From NCBI GenBank assembly GCA_024281175.1, contig JAMJTW010000027.1:1-64000 (forward strand): a stretch of 64,000 bases of DNA, read 5' to 3'. Positions 43,243 through 52,590 of this stretch are shown here, in pieces; positions within the stretch are counted from its first letter, which is position 1; the number at the start of each line of letters is the position of its first letter. The translations under genes were made by a program, and so were the position numbers. Origin of the DNA: Candidatus Thiovulum imperiosus. Lineage in GTDB: Bacteria; Campylobacterota; Campylobacteria; Campylobacterales; Thiovulaceae. Below the pieces are notes generated by a model that was not told where the DNA came from, did no database searches, and saw only the letters and a list, made by a program, of their open reading frames with translations.

Positions 43243-44027
43243 GATTTATTGGAGATATAGTTGGTCGGGCTGGGAGATTTATGGTTCGAGACCACTTAGA
43301 AAGAGTTAGAGAAGAGTTTAAATTGGATTTTGTGATTGCAAATGTAGAGAATGCTTCTCACGGTTTTGGAATTACTAAAAAGAATGCGAATGAACTATTT
43401 TCTTACGGAATAGACCTTTTTACAGGTGGAAACCACTCTTTTGATAGAGATGATATTCATGAACTTATTCGGACTTCTCCAACTTTGGTTCCGATGAACT
43501 ATCCTAAAAAAGAGGAGTTTGGATATAGAGTTGTAGAGGTTGGAGGTAAGAAATTGGCAGTGATAAACCTCATCGGCTCAGATTTTATGCCAACAGCAAC
43601 AGGAAACCCATTTGTAGCTATTTCAGAACTTTTAGAAAATTTAGAAGCTGATGAGGTTTTTGTCGATTTTCATGCTGAAACAACAGCTGAAAAGAGAACT
43701 CTTTTTGAATTTCTAAAAGGAAAAATCTCTATGATGGTTGGAACTCACACTCATATCGCTACTGATGATTTCCAACTTTCAAGTGGAACTTTCTATATTA
43801 CAGATGTTGGACTATCAGGCTGTTTTGATGGAGTTATTGGAATGAAATCTGAAAGTCCCATTCATAGAGCTTTAACAGGTGAAAAGAGCCATCTAAAAGT
43901 TCCTGAACCAAAAGAGTGTTTTAAAATTCTGCAAGTAGTAATTGCAGATTTAAAAGAGAAAAGTGGTTTCACTTATAAAGTTCTTGAAAATGGTCAAGTG
44001 TTGCAAAGAGAGGTCATTTCTCTTTAG
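43233..44027 (+). CDS. ymdB: YmdB-type metallophosphoesterase
   Basis: 264 residues of the TIGR00282 family, 2',3'-cyclic-nucleotide phosphodiesterase-like. Metal ligands are visible in FIGDIVGRAG, NVENASHGFG, GGNHSFD, DFHAETTAEK and GTHTHIATDD. It overlaps cobB by 10 bases. In other bacteria YmdB is linked to RNA turnover and surface behaviour; here the role is inferred from family only. Confidence 0.92.
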   Translation: MRIGFIGDIVGRAGRFMVRDHLERVREEFKLDFVIANVENASHGFGITKKNANELFSYGIDLFTGGNHSFDRDDIHELIRTSPTLVPMNYPKKEEFGYRVVEVGGKKLAVINLIGSDFMPTATGNPFVAISELLENLEADEVFVDFHAETTAEKRTLFEFLKGKISMMVGTHTHIATDDFQLSSGTFYITDVGLSGCFDGVIGMKSESPIHRALTGEKSHLKVPEPKECFKILQVVIADLKEKSGFTYKVLENGQVLQREVISL

Positions 44028-44028
44028 T

Positions 44029-44034
44029 TATAAT
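44029..44034 (+). promoter_or_regulatory. -10 box TATAAT of the export operon
   Basis: TTATAATTCGG begins two bases after the ymdB stop and ends 20 bases before the TTG start at 44055. A ribosome site AATGGAG follows. Confidence 0.55.
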
Positions 44035-44054
44035 TCGGAGAAAATGGAGTTGTA

Positions 44055-45116
44055 TTGAAAAAATACCTACTTTTTTTTCCCTCCCTACTACTCTCATATC
44101 AAGTTATGAATTATGGAGTTTTAAACAATCATGCATTTACAATGCCTGAAGGACAAGTTTCAGTAGAGGCTTCATATTTACGAACAAATGATGAATTAGA
44201 TATTTTCAATATTAGAGATAGTGAACTTGGAACACTTTCAAAATATGGCTCTTCTATTGGAGATATGAGTGGATTTGAAACTGAATTTGGAGTTGGAATT
44301 TCAGAAAGAGACTCTCTCTTTTTCAATTTTCAAATCTGGAATTTAGATTATGCCAGTTCAAGTTTGAAAAATAGTCAAATAGAGTTGTGGAACAGATATC
44401 AACTTAGAAGAAATAGAAATGCTTTTATAGACTCTATCTCTTTTGATATTGGGTATAAGAGAAATTGGGCTGAAGATATCTCTGTCTCAAATCCAACAGT
44501 TATAAACTCGATGATAAAAAAGATTTCTCCAAACTCATCTTACTCCATAGAGGAAGATGGCAGTATAAAAGATGGAGATACAGAAATTATGCTTTTTGAT
44601 GATTTTGGAAATAGAGTCTCTCCAGAAGTAAATATAGAAGATACGGCTTCAGATAGCATATATCTAAAATTTCTCTTTGGAAAGAGAGTTTTGAGAAGAA
44701 CTGTAATAGATTTCTATACAGCTTTCGCATATCAAAATATTTCTACCAAGATAGATGTTTTTCCAAGCTCCATAGTACCAAACTCTTTAGAAACAGATTT
44801 AGATAGAGATGAGAGTGTTGGAACTCTTGGTTTCTCTCTAATTTCTGAATTCACTTCTACTATTTTGGAGTTGAATTATGAATATAGCAAAATCTGGAGA
44901 GAAGATTTGAGTTATGAAAACAGCAGTAACTCTCTTGAAGCCTCTCTTCTCTTTCCTTTTTCAAAAAGTTTTGTAGCCTTTTTGGGAGGAAAACTTATGT
45001 TTCAACAACTGAATACAGAAATACCATATCTTTACAACAGATATACAGAAACTCAATTTGATAAGAAATATGGTTTTGCTAAATTTGGTCTAATTTATAA
45101 AATAGGAGCATTTTAA
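44055..45116 (+). CDS. outer membrane beta-barrel protein of the export locus
   Basis: 353 residues. TTG start, signal peptide (MKKYLLFFPSLLLSYQ), then many alternating strands and a terminal Phe (LIYKIGAF) typical of an outer membrane barrel. Blocks such as GVGISERDSLFFNFQIWNLDYASS give no family I can name. It is the first gene before the SLBB and Wzz-like genes (two-base gaps), so it probably assists surface polysaccharide export. Confidence 0.7.
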   Translation: MKKYLLFFPSLLLSYQVMNYGVLNNHAFTMPEGQVSVEASYLRTNDELDIFNIRDSELGTLSKYGSSIGDMSGFETEFGVGISERDSLFFNFQIWNLDYASSSLKNSQIELWNRYQLRRNRNAFIDSISFDIGYKRNWAEDISVSNPTVINSMIKKISPNSSYSIEEDGSIKDGDTEIMLFDDFGNRVSPEVNIEDTASDSIYLKFLFGKRVLRRTVIDFYTAFAYQNISTKIDVFPSSIVPNSLETDLDRDESVGTLGFSLISEFTSTILELNYEYSKIWREDLSYENSSNSLEASLLFPFSKSFVAFLGGKLMFQQLNTEIPYLYNRYTETQFDKKYGFAKFGLIYKIGAF

Positions 45117-45118
45117 AT

Positions 45119-47788
45119 TTGAAACTTCTTATATATCTTACAATTTTCTCTACTCTACTATACTCTGTTACTCTAAATGATTTACAAAAAATTGGCTCTT
45201 CAGCAGAGCTACAAAAAAAATTAGAGAACATGAAAAGTGAAAGTAACTATAAAGCTGAAATTCATGATGTTCCAGTTGAGAATAGGATTATCAAAATTGC
45301 TCCAGTTCCAAAAACTATATCTCAAGCTGATGAGAAATTGAAAAAAAATATATTTAGCTATAAAAGTGATAGTAGTATTGTTGAAGAGAGAAATGATGGT
45401 CATCTTAAATTGGAGCAGACAGAAATATTTCGATATGGTGACTCCTTTTTCCAAAATAGAAATCTTCAAAGAACTAATTCTCTCTCTATACCAAATGAGT
45501 ACCAAATCAATATAGGAGATATTATCTCTATCTGGCTTTATGGGGCTAGAAATAGTAATCAAGAACTTGAAGTTGATAGAAATGGAAATATAAATATTGG
45601 TGGTGTTGGTCCTCTCTACATATACAGTATGGAATTTAAAACCTTAAAAGAGATTTTAATATCTAAATATGAAGCTTTATATAAAAATACTAAAATACAT
45701 GTTGATATTATAAAAACAACACCAATACAAGTTGTAATTACAGGTGAAGTTGAGAGTCCAGGCATTTACAATATTCCAGCACTCTCAACAATCAAAGAGG
45801 CTCTTATCTCTGCTAACGGAATTTCCAATTTAGGCTCTTATCGAGATATCAAACTTTATAGAAGTGGAAAGCTAATCAAAAGATTTGATATATATAAATT
45901 TATTCAAAAAGGAGAGACCTCTTATCTTAATTTCAATTTGAAAAATGGAGATACCATCTTTGTTCCAAAAGTAAAAAAGAGAGTAGTATTAGATGGAAAG
46001 GTAAATAGAAAGGGGATTTATCAACTTAAAAGCAGTGAAAACTTACACTCTCTACTCTCTTATGCTCAAGGTATCTCTTTTTCTGGAAGCAATCGAAAAG
46101 CTAAATTGAAGAGATTTGATAAAAATGAGAAACAGATTGTAATAGATTTGGATCCAAGAAAAGAGTTTCCTCTTCAAGATGGAGATAGAGTTACTATCTA
46201 TCCTATAAATAGTAAAAGCGATAGTATTTACATATACGGTAATGTTGTTCATGCAGGAGAGAGAGGATTTTATAAGGGTCTTACCCTATATGACTTCTTT
46301 TATAAAGAGATAAAATTGAATGGACTGGAAAATGTATTTCTTGAAAATGTAGAGATGAATTACTCTGTAATAAAGAGATATAACTACCTTACATATTCTG
46401 ATGAGATACTTCAATTCTCTTTAGCTGAAGTTCTTGCTGGAAAAGAGAGTCTTGAACTTAAAAGGGGTGATGAGATATATATCTTCAATAGAGCTGAGTT
46501 GAAAGAAAATCCATACATATATATTCGAGGTAGTGTAATTACAACTCCAGGAAAATATCAATACTTTGATAATATCACTCTTGGAGATATTTCAAACTTT
46601 GTAAAATTTAAGAGCGAAGATTTTATTGATGGAAATAGAGTTTTTCTTAAGGTTTCAAAAGAGGTGAAATTACTTCGAAATATTCGAGAAAAGTTGAAGA
46701 TACACTTTTTAGATTTAGATAAAAACTCAAGTTTCCAAATTCAACCTCTTGATGAAATAGTATTTTTTGACCAACTTGAAAGAGAAAAACCGAAATTAGC
46801 TTCGATAAAAGGAGAGGTTTTATCTGGCGGAAATTTTAGGATAGATGAGAGTACAGATATAAATAAACTTATCCAACTTGCAAAAGGTTTAACAAAAAAA
46901 GCCTATTTAGAGAAATTTGAGGTTGTTAGATACAGAATAGAAGATGGAGAGAGAAAATATGAGATTTTAAGAGAGTCCTTAAAAGAGGCGATGGAACAGA
47001 ATTTTAAAATTTTAGAGTTTGATGAGGTGACAATTTTTAAAGTTCCAAAATGGAATGATATGAAAAGTGTACAGATATATGGAGAGGTGAAATTTCCTGG
47101 AAATTACTCTATTGAAGCTGGTGATACATTTCAAGATGTTGTGAATAGAGCAGGAGGATATCTTGATACAGCATTTTTCAGAGGAGCTGTTTTTACTAGA
47201 GAATCGATAAAATCTTTACAAAAAAAGAGATTGGAAGAGAGTATTCAAAAACTTAAAAAAGATTCTATTTATCTCCTCTCATCACCCTCTTCTTTTGGAG
47301 AAAATAGTTCAGATAAAGAGATGCTTTTAAAAATGATAGATTCTCTAATTGCCGACTTGAGAGATTTTACTCCAAATGGTCGAGTTTCTGTAAATATTTT
47401 AGAGAAAGATTTTCTTTTAGAAGATGGAGATAGAATATATATTCCAACTATAAATGAGACGGTTTCTGTAATAGGAGAGGTCTTAAATCCGAGTACTTTC
47501 TTTTACAGAGAGGGAGAAGATGTTGAGTTTTACTTAGAAAAGTCTGGTGGTTTAAATCATAAAGCAGATATTGATAATATCTATATTGTTCATCCAAACG
47601 GTGAAGCTGAAAGATATGAGAGTGGATTTCTATTTGGTTTTGGTTTAGAGATTGAGACGGGAGATACAATAGTTGTTCCTTTTAAAGTTGAAACCTCATC
47701 ATTCTCATTTATAGCTAAAGATGTAACTCAAATTTTATACCAACTAGCAATAACTGCTGTATCACTTAAAACCGTAGGAGTTTTCTAA
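45119..47788 (+). CDS. polysaccharide export protein with SLBB repeats (Wza/KpsD-like)
   Basis: 889 residues. TTG start after TAGGAG; signal peptide. A poly-export domain lies at about residues 135-210 (YQINIGDIISIWLYGARNSNQELEVDRNGNINI). Several SLBB domains follow: VVITGEVESPGIYNIPALSTIKEAL, RVVLDGKVNRKGIYQLK, ASIKGEVLSGGNF, VQIYGEVKFPGNYSIEAGDTF, SVIGEVLNPSTFFYREGE. A C-terminal stretch resembles an anchor. It forms the outer-membrane conduit for a capsule or exopolysaccharide. More SLBB units than in Wza, as in other long members. Confidence 0.88.
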   Translation: MKLLIYLTIFSTLLYSVTLNDLQKIGSSAELQKKLENMKSESNYKAEIHDVPVENRIIKIAPVPKTISQADEKLKKNIFSYKSDSSIVEERNDGHLKLEQTEIFRYGDSFFQNRNLQRTNSLSIPNEYQINIGDIISIWLYGARNSNQELEVDRNGNINIGGVGPLYIYSMEFKTLKEILISKYEALYKNTKIHVDIIKTTPIQVVITGEVESPGIYNIPALSTIKEALISANGISNLGSYRDIKLYRSGKLIKRFDIYKFIQKGETSYLNFNLKNGDTIFVPKVKKRVVLDGKVNRKGIYQLKSSENLHSLLSYAQGISFSGSNRKAKLKRFDKNEKQIVIDLDPRKEFPLQDGDRVTIYPINSKSDSIYIYGNVVHAGERGFYKGLTLYDFFYKEIKLNGLENVFLENVEMNYSVIKRYNYLTYSDEILQFSLAEVLAGKESLELKRGDEIYIFNRAELKENPYIYIRGSVITTPGKYQYFDNITLGDISNFVKFKSEDFIDGNRVFLKVSKEVKLLRNIREKLKIHFLDLDKNSSFQIQPLDEIVFFDQLEREKPKLASIKGEVLSGGNFRIDESTDINKLIQLAKGLTKKAYLEKFEVVRYRIEDGERKYEILRESLKEAMEQNFKILEFDEVTIFKVPKWNDMKSVQIYGEVKFPGNYSIEAGDTFQDVVNRAGGYLDTAFFRGAVFTRESIKSLQKKRLEESIQKLKKDSIYLLSSPSSFGENSSDKEMLLKMIDSLIADLRDFTPNGRVSVNILEKDFLLEDGDRIYIPTINETVSVIGEVLNPSTFFYREGEDVEFYLEKSGGLNHKADIDNIYIVHPNGEAERYESGFLFGFGLEIETGDTIVVPFKVETSSFSFIAKDVTQILYQLAITAVSLKTVGVF

Positions 47789-47789
47789 A

Positions 47790-48647
47790 TTGGAAAAAGA
47801 CGAAATAGATTTAAAAGAACTCTTTTCACAAATTTGGAGTAGAAAATGGAAAATAGCGATTTTCTCTTTTTTAGTTACTACTTTAGTTACAACTATTCTT
47901 ATTATGACTCCAAACTCTTATCGCTCCTATATCACTCTACTTCCACAAGGTGAACAATCTTCAAGTGGTGATTTTGAAGCATTGGCAGGTCTTGCTGGTA
48001 TTCGTGTTGGAGCTGCTACTGTATCCCCTTACAATACTATGAGTTCTATTTTAAAAGATGACTCTCTACATGAATATATTGTTCAAAAATATGCTCTTTT
48101 AGAGAGAGTTGAGAACCAAGAGAACTTAGTTTTTCCTTTTGAATTACAGTTTGAAAATAGTAAAGATATAGATATTTCCGAAGCTGAGAGACTTTTTGAT
48201 ATATACAAATATCTTTCTGAAACAGTCTCTCTTTCCGAAGATACAAAAAGTGGAATAATTACACTTTCAGTAGAGATGCAAGATAGATTTCTTACAAAAG
48301 AGTTGGCAGATATATATCTTTTTGAAATTACAGATAGAGTTAGAAAGTTAGATATGAAAGATTTGGAGAAGAAAATATCTTTTTATGAAAATGAACTTCT
48401 CTATATAGAAAATATCGAGCTTCAAGCAACAATCACAAAACTTATATCAACTCTAATTCAGAAAAAAGTTTTGGCAAAAGCTAGTGAGTATTATCTAGTT
48501 CAGAAAGCAACAGAAAGTAGAGTTGCTTTTATAAAAGATAAGGTAAAACCAAAAAGAGCAATTATCATTGTTGTCTCTTTTATAGCTTCTATCATCTTGG
48601 CAATATTTTTTATACTTTTTATTGATGTCTTTCGAAATCCTAAATAG
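47790..48647 (+). CDS. Wzz/KpsE-like chain-length or export co-polymerase
   Basis: 285 residues. TTG start. Two membrane helices near the ends (about 22-41 and 258-279) flank a mostly helical periplasmic domain with coiled coil, the Wzz/PCP layout. KPKRAIIIVVSFI before the second helix carries the usual basic-proline pattern. No tyrosine kinase domain is fused. Works with the SLBB protein in front. No glycosyltransferase or ABC exporter gene follows. Confidence 0.85.
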   Translation: MEKDEIDLKELFSQIWSRKWKIAIFSFLVTTLVTTILIMTPNSYRSYITLLPQGEQSSSGDFEALAGLAGIRVGAATVSPYNTMSSILKDDSLHEYIVQKYALLERVENQENLVFPFELQFENSKDIDISEAERLFDIYKYLSETVSLSEDTKSGIITLSVEMQDRFLTKELADIYLFEITDRVRKLDMKDLEKKISFYENELLYIENIELQATITKLISTLIQKKVLAKASEYYLVQKATESRVAFIKDKVKPKRAIIIVVSFIASIILAIFFILFIDVFRNPK

Positions 48648-48957
48648 CTTTTTCAGGATAAAACACTCTGAGGGAGGTTCTTTCAGAACTGACCGAAGAG
48701 TTTGCAATTTGAGATAGGGGGTGACCAAATAGGCTTCTGCCTCTCTTGTCATTTCGAACCCTTTAGGGTGAGAAATCTTTATAAAAAGTTGTATCAAGAG
48801 CTATCTTCGCTCTAGTCGAGGTGACAGAAAAACTAGAAACTTTGTCAGCTTTGAACTAAAAATTCAAGTTTTAGGTTTTGTAGACTTTCATTGTAACTAT
48901 AGAGTCATCTCCTAACTCATAATTGTAAAATATAAAAATAGTTTTAGGAGAATAGGT
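48648..48957. other. intergenic region with MITE remnant
   Basis: About 310 bases with no supported gene. It contains a MITE fragment (48717-48832). Near the end, ATAATTGTAAAATATAAAA is promoter-like before the GTG start at 48958, which has a TTAGGAG ribosome site. I see no structured RNA. Confidence 0.5.
48717..48832 (+). mobile_element. MITE-like element, copy 4 (rearranged)
   Basis: The left end GGGTGACCAAATAGGCTTCTGCCTCTC is intact-like, but the core behind it (TCATTTCGAACCCTTTAGGGTGAGAAATC) runs in the opposite orientation to that of the complete copies. The right end is lost (…GAGGTGACA). Recombination between the two palindromic arms of the core would explain this. Confidence 0.75.
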
Positions 48958-49311
48958 GTGGAAGATTTAACAAGTATGAGACAATCTATCAAAAGTGAGA
49001 TAGAAAAGACAAAAGAAGCTCTGCTTCAGAGCAATGATAAGAGAGCAATTCGCTTTTTTTTAGACTCTATACATGATGATATTAGACTTATGATTAATGA
49101 GGGTTTTAGTTATAAACAGCAGTTGGAAATTATCAATAAATCTACTAATAAAAATATAAAGTATAATACTTATCTCCGCTACGTCAAAAAGTACTTAAAT
49201 TTAGCTGGTTCAAAAAGAAAAGAGTTAAACGAGAGTAAAATGAGTCGAGAAAAAGGGAGAGATTTTGGCTTCACCCATGAAGCAGTTCCAGATATGGAAG
49301 AACTTTATTAG
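48958..49311 (+). CDS. small helical protein, C-terminal tag family, member 1
   Basis: 117 residues, GTG start after TTAGGAG. The middle (DDIRLMINEGFSYKQQLEIIN, then NIKYNTYLRYVKKYL) looks like a helix-turn-helix unit and is clearly shared with the third gene of this trio. The last 17 residues, RDFGFTHEAVPDMEELY, belong to a tag found at the exact C-terminus of all three genes. No signal peptide. It may bind DNA; the family is unknown to me. Confidence 0.72.
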   Translation: MEDLTSMRQSIKSEIEKTKEALLQSNDKRAIRFFLDSIHDDIRLMINEGFSYKQQLEIINKSTNKNIKYNTYLRYVKKYLNLAGSKRKELNESKMSREKGRDFGFTHEAVPDMEELY

Positions 49312-49320
49312 GAAAATATT

Positions 49321-49455
49321 ATGTGGAAATTTTTAAAAAAACTATTTGGCTTCTTATTTTTCAGATCATCAAAAAAGAGTGAGTTTCGAGAAAGAGAATT
49401 GAGCAATCGAACTTTCAAGCATGAACCTGTTCCAGACAAAGATGAACTTTATTAA
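49321..49455 (+). CDS. 44-residue protein, C-terminal tag family, member 2
   Basis: Ten bases after member 1. The N-terminus MWKFLKKLFGFLFFR is a strongly amphipathic or membrane-touching helix, followed by a short charged linker and the tag NRTFKHEPVPDKDELY at the end. It lacks the helix-turn-helix-like unit, so the tag is the only part shared with its neighbours. The ribosome site is modest. The conserved tag and spacing show that it is a real gene. Confidence 0.68.
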   Translation: MWKFLKKLFGFLFFRSSKKSEFRERELSNRTFKHEPVPDKDELY

Positions 49456-49463
49456 GGATTAGT

Positions 49464-50024
49464 ATGTTTTGTATGTTGAAAATAGCACAAATGGTGTTTG
49501 TAAATCAGAAGAGTGAAAAACGGGATAAAGAGTTAGATTTTTTCATGAAATCAATTAGTGACGAGACTTATCTTGACTTGATAAGAGCAAGAGTAGAGTA
49601 TCTAATTGATGAGGGTTTTAAATATAGTGAGCAACTTGAAATTATCAACAGAGAGTCTGGCAGAAATATAAGTTACAACACTTATACAAATTTTGTGAAA
49701 CTTTTCATTTTGGAAAATCCAGAAAACCTATTTCAGATGAGGGAGTTTTATAAACAGTATAAAGGATTTTATCCACAACTTGAAGCTCCAGAAAAACCAG
49801 CTCCAAAAATTCAAGAAGTTAAACCTATTCTTGAAACCGAAGTTGTTTCAAAACCAAAACCTAAGAAAAAGAGTCCTCCACCTCTAAAACCTACGGGAAC
49901 TACAGAAGATTATAAATCTAAAGTGAAAATAGAGCCTCTCAAAAAGCCTAAAGTGAACAAAGCCCCTGAAAGAGATATCGGCTTTAAACACGAAGCCATG
50001 CCAAATGTGGACGAATTATATTAA
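49464..50024 (+). CDS. small helical protein, C-terminal tag family, member 3
   Basis: 186 residues; AAGGATTAGT precedes the ATG. Residues about 40-75 (ARVEYLIDEGFKYSEQLEIIN, then NISYNTYTNFVKLFI) match member 1. A long Pro/Lys-rich linker (about 105-165) separates this unit from the C-terminal tag RDIGFKHEAMPNVDELY. Likely a DNA- or partner-binding domain tethered by a flexible arm to a docking tag. Confidence 0.72.
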   Translation: MFCMLKIAQMVFVNQKSEKRDKELDFFMKSISDETYLDLIRARVEYLIDEGFKYSEQLEIINRESGRNISYNTYTNFVKLFILENPENLFQMREFYKQYKGFYPQLEAPEKPAPKIQEVKPILETEVVSKPKPKKKSPPPLKPTGTTEDYKSKVKIEPLKKPKVNKAPERDIGFKHEAMPNVDELY

Positions 50025-50066
50025 TTTGTGGTAAATTTAGAAAAGTAATTTCTTAAGGGGGTTTAT

Positions 50067-50522
50067 ATGGACATTGAGTTGGAGGAGAGATTGTATAAAA
50101 AGAGAATAGAGTTAGCTTCAGTTGAAAAGAGAGTTTTAGCACATCTTATTGATGACTTGGTCTTAGCTCTACTTCTTTTTGTTATTTTATCAGATGCAAT
50201 TAGCAATACAACTAGTGCAAGTGAAAGATTAGTTTTAATAAATTCTCTTGTTTTAGAATTCATGTTTGTTAAATTTCTCTATCAAGCTATATTTACAACA
50301 CTGTATGGTGGTTCTATTGGCAAAATACTCCTTAAAATTAAAGTTGTTGGAGTAGAAGATTTTTCAGAAATCGGAATATTTGAAGCGATGAACCGCTCAT
50401 TTGTTCGACTCGGTAGCGAAGCTATCTTCTACTTAGGTTTTCTATGGGCAATTTTTGACTATAATCGTCAAGGTTGGCATGACAAGTCGGCAAGAACTAT
50501 TGTAATTAATGCAAAAAAATAG
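50067..50522 (+). CDS. RDD-family membrane protein
   Basis: 151 residues with three or so helices. The RDD pattern is readable: VEKRVLAHLIDDLVLALLL (Arg…Asp-Asp), GGSIGKILLKIKVV, and QGWHDKSARTIVI at the end. Members are small polytopic proteins of unclear transport function. Its last bases overlap the lptD start. Confidence 0.85.
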   Translation: MDIELEERLYKKRIELASVEKRVLAHLIDDLVLALLLFVILSDAISNTTSASERLVLINSLVLEFMFVKFLYQAIFTTLYGGSIGKILLKIKVVGVEDFSEIGIFEAMNRSFVRLGSEAIFYLGFLWAIFDYNRQGWHDKSARTIVINAKK

Positions 50523-52590
50523 TCTCTTCTTTCTACTACTTTTCTATCTTCCTCTATTTGGGGAAGAACGACTCTATTTTCTTTCAGATAGAGTCTCCGT
50601 TTCAGATGAAAAAGTTACAGCTTATCGAGATGCAACTATCATATTCAAAAATAAATATATGAGAGCTGAACAGATACTCTACAATGAAGAGGCTGGTTTT
50701 ATTGAACTTTTTGGTGATATTACTCTTGTAGAAAATGGCATCTATTTTTTTGTTGGAGATTATGCAAAAGTATCCATAGATGGTAAAAAAGTTAATTTAG
50801 ACAATATGTTTTTGTATCACAAACCAAGACATATATGGATATACTCAAGTGAAGCCAACTCAACAAATAATGAGTACATTTTAGAAGATACTTTTCTATC
50901 GAGTTGTAGGAGTGAAGACCCTGATTGGGGATTTTATGTGAATAGTGGAGTGTTTGATAAAAATGAAGAACTTTTTGAACTCTATAATATCATTTTATAC
51001 GCTTCTGATATTCCAGTATTCTACATACCCTACTTAAATTTCTCAATTAAGAGAGAGCGAAAAAGTGGTCTTCTTGTTCCACAGTTTGGTTTATCTGTTG
51101 ATGAGGGTTTCTATATCTCTCAACCAATATATCTTGTTCCAAATGAGTGGTCAGATTTTGAAATATCTCCACAAGTTAGGACACAACGGGGGAATGGAGG
51201 ATATCTCAAGTACCGATTTACAGACTCTTTTTTCTCAAAAGGGGAGGTGACAGCTGGTTACTTTAGAGAGAAGAATGCCTATTTTGAACAAGAGAACTTG
51301 GCAAACCAAGAGCATTATGGAGTGGAGTTTTTATATAGAAGGAACTCTCTTTTAAGAGATTTTGATGATGGACTCTATGTAGATTTAAAATATCTGAATG
51401 ATATCGATTACATGAACTTAAAACCGAAATATAAGAATGAAAATCGAGAAACAACAAACCTCATCGACTCTAGGGTAAACTACTATATCTCTAAAGATGA
51501 ACACTCTCTCGGTTTATATAGTAGATACACAATAGATACATCAAAAGACTCAAATAGAGATACTCTGCAAATAACACCTCATATCCAATACCACTACGAT
51601 ATATCACCATTTTTAAATAATTTTCTCTACTCTTTTGATTACAACTTTAAAAATTTCAAAAGAGAAGTTGGAGCAACTGCAACTCAACATGAAGTTACAG
51701 TTCCAATTATATTTTACACATCATTTTATGATGACTATTGGAGATTTAGAGTTACTGAACACCTTTACGGTAGTCAGATAGACTTTTATCAAACAGATAA
51801 ATTTAGAGACTCTAGTAATTTATATATGAGATATTATCATCAGATAGAACTCTTTTCAGATTTATCTAAAAAATATGAAGGTAGTTTTCACTCAATAAAT
51901 TTTGGACTAAATTTGATATTGCCAGACCATGAACACAAAAAAGGTTTCTACTCTCCAGAAGAGGTAAACAATGAAGAGTGCATGGCTGGAAATCCTTGTG
52001 AATTTCAAACAGAGAATAGAGTAGAGAGTAAGTTGGAATTCAAATTTTCTCAATATCTTCACCAACTATCTGGTGATGAGGTTCTCTATCACAAAATCAT
52101 TCAACCTGTAAATATTGAAAATAGAGAAATTTTAGGTTTAGGACTTTTTGAAAATGAGTTTCGATGGCAATTTGACAAAAGTTTCTCTTTATATAACAAC
52201 TTTATTTATTCAGTAGATGATACTATCATAACGCAAGTTTCATCTATTGCTCAATATAAACTTGAAGATTACTCTCTTGATGTTTCCCATTTTGCAAAGA
52301 ATGATAAATTTGCTGATGATTTAGAGTTTGTCTCTTCTGAGTTTTCAACAGTTTTAAATGATAAATATTCATTCTCTGGACACTACTCCTACGATTTAAT
52401 CGACCAATCAACAAGAAGTTGGGGAGTTGGTTATGAGATGAAAAAAAGATGTTGGAATTATAAGGTAGACTACAAATATGAATATCTACCCAATATGACA
52501 AAGAGTGGAACTTCAACACAAGAGAATAGTACATTCTATTTTCTAATAGAGCTTTACCCTTTGGGTGGATTTGAATATGGAGTAAAATAG
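50509..52590 (+). CDS. lptD: LPS-assembly outer membrane protein LptD
   Basis: 693 residues. Inserts LPS into the outer leaflet. Signal peptide (about 1-18), an OstA/LptA-like periplasmic part (about 19-190) with Cys133 in LSSCRSEDPDW, then the barrel with the family stretch VFYIPYLNFSIKRERKSGLLVPQFGL. More cysteines are in EECMAGNPCE and RCWNYK, so inter-domain disulfides are plausible. Followed directly by mlaD. Confidence 0.92.
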   Translation: MQKNSLFFLLLFYLPLFGEERLYFLSDRVSVSDEKVTAYRDATIIFKNKYMRAEQILYNEEAGFIELFGDITLVENGIYFFVGDYAKVSIDGKKVNLDNMFLYHKPRHIWIYSSEANSTNNEYILEDTFLSSCRSEDPDWGFYVNSGVFDKNEELFELYNIILYASDIPVFYIPYLNFSIKRERKSGLLVPQFGLSVDEGFYISQPIYLVPNEWSDFEISPQVRTQRGNGGYLKYRFTDSFFSKGEVTAGYFREKNAYFEQENLANQEHYGVEFLYRRNSLLRDFDDGLYVDLKYLNDIDYMNLKPKYKNENRETTNLIDSRVNYYISKDEHSLGLYSRYTIDTSKDSNRDTLQITPHIQYHYDISPFLNNFLYSFDYNFKNFKREVGATATQHEVTVPIIFYTSFYDDYWRFRVTEHLYGSQIDFYQTDKFRDSSNLYMRYYHQIELFSDLSKKYEGSFHSINFGLNLILPDHEHKKGFYSPEEVNNEECMAGNPCEFQTENRVESKLEFKFSQYLHQLSGDEVLYHKIIQPVNIENREILGLGLFENEFRWQFDKSFSLYNNFIYSVDDTIITQVSSIAQYKLEDYSLDVSHFAKNDKFADDLEFVSSEFSTVLNDKYSFSGHYSYDLIDQSTRSWGVGYEMKKRCWNYKVDYKYEYLPNMTKSGTSTQENSTFYFLIELYPLGGFEYGVK

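Noticed and set aside
49601-51110. GATGAGGG words (also near 11787) as uptake-word variants
   Set aside because: Only a few were seen, and they differ at the final base. I kept the count to exact octamers.
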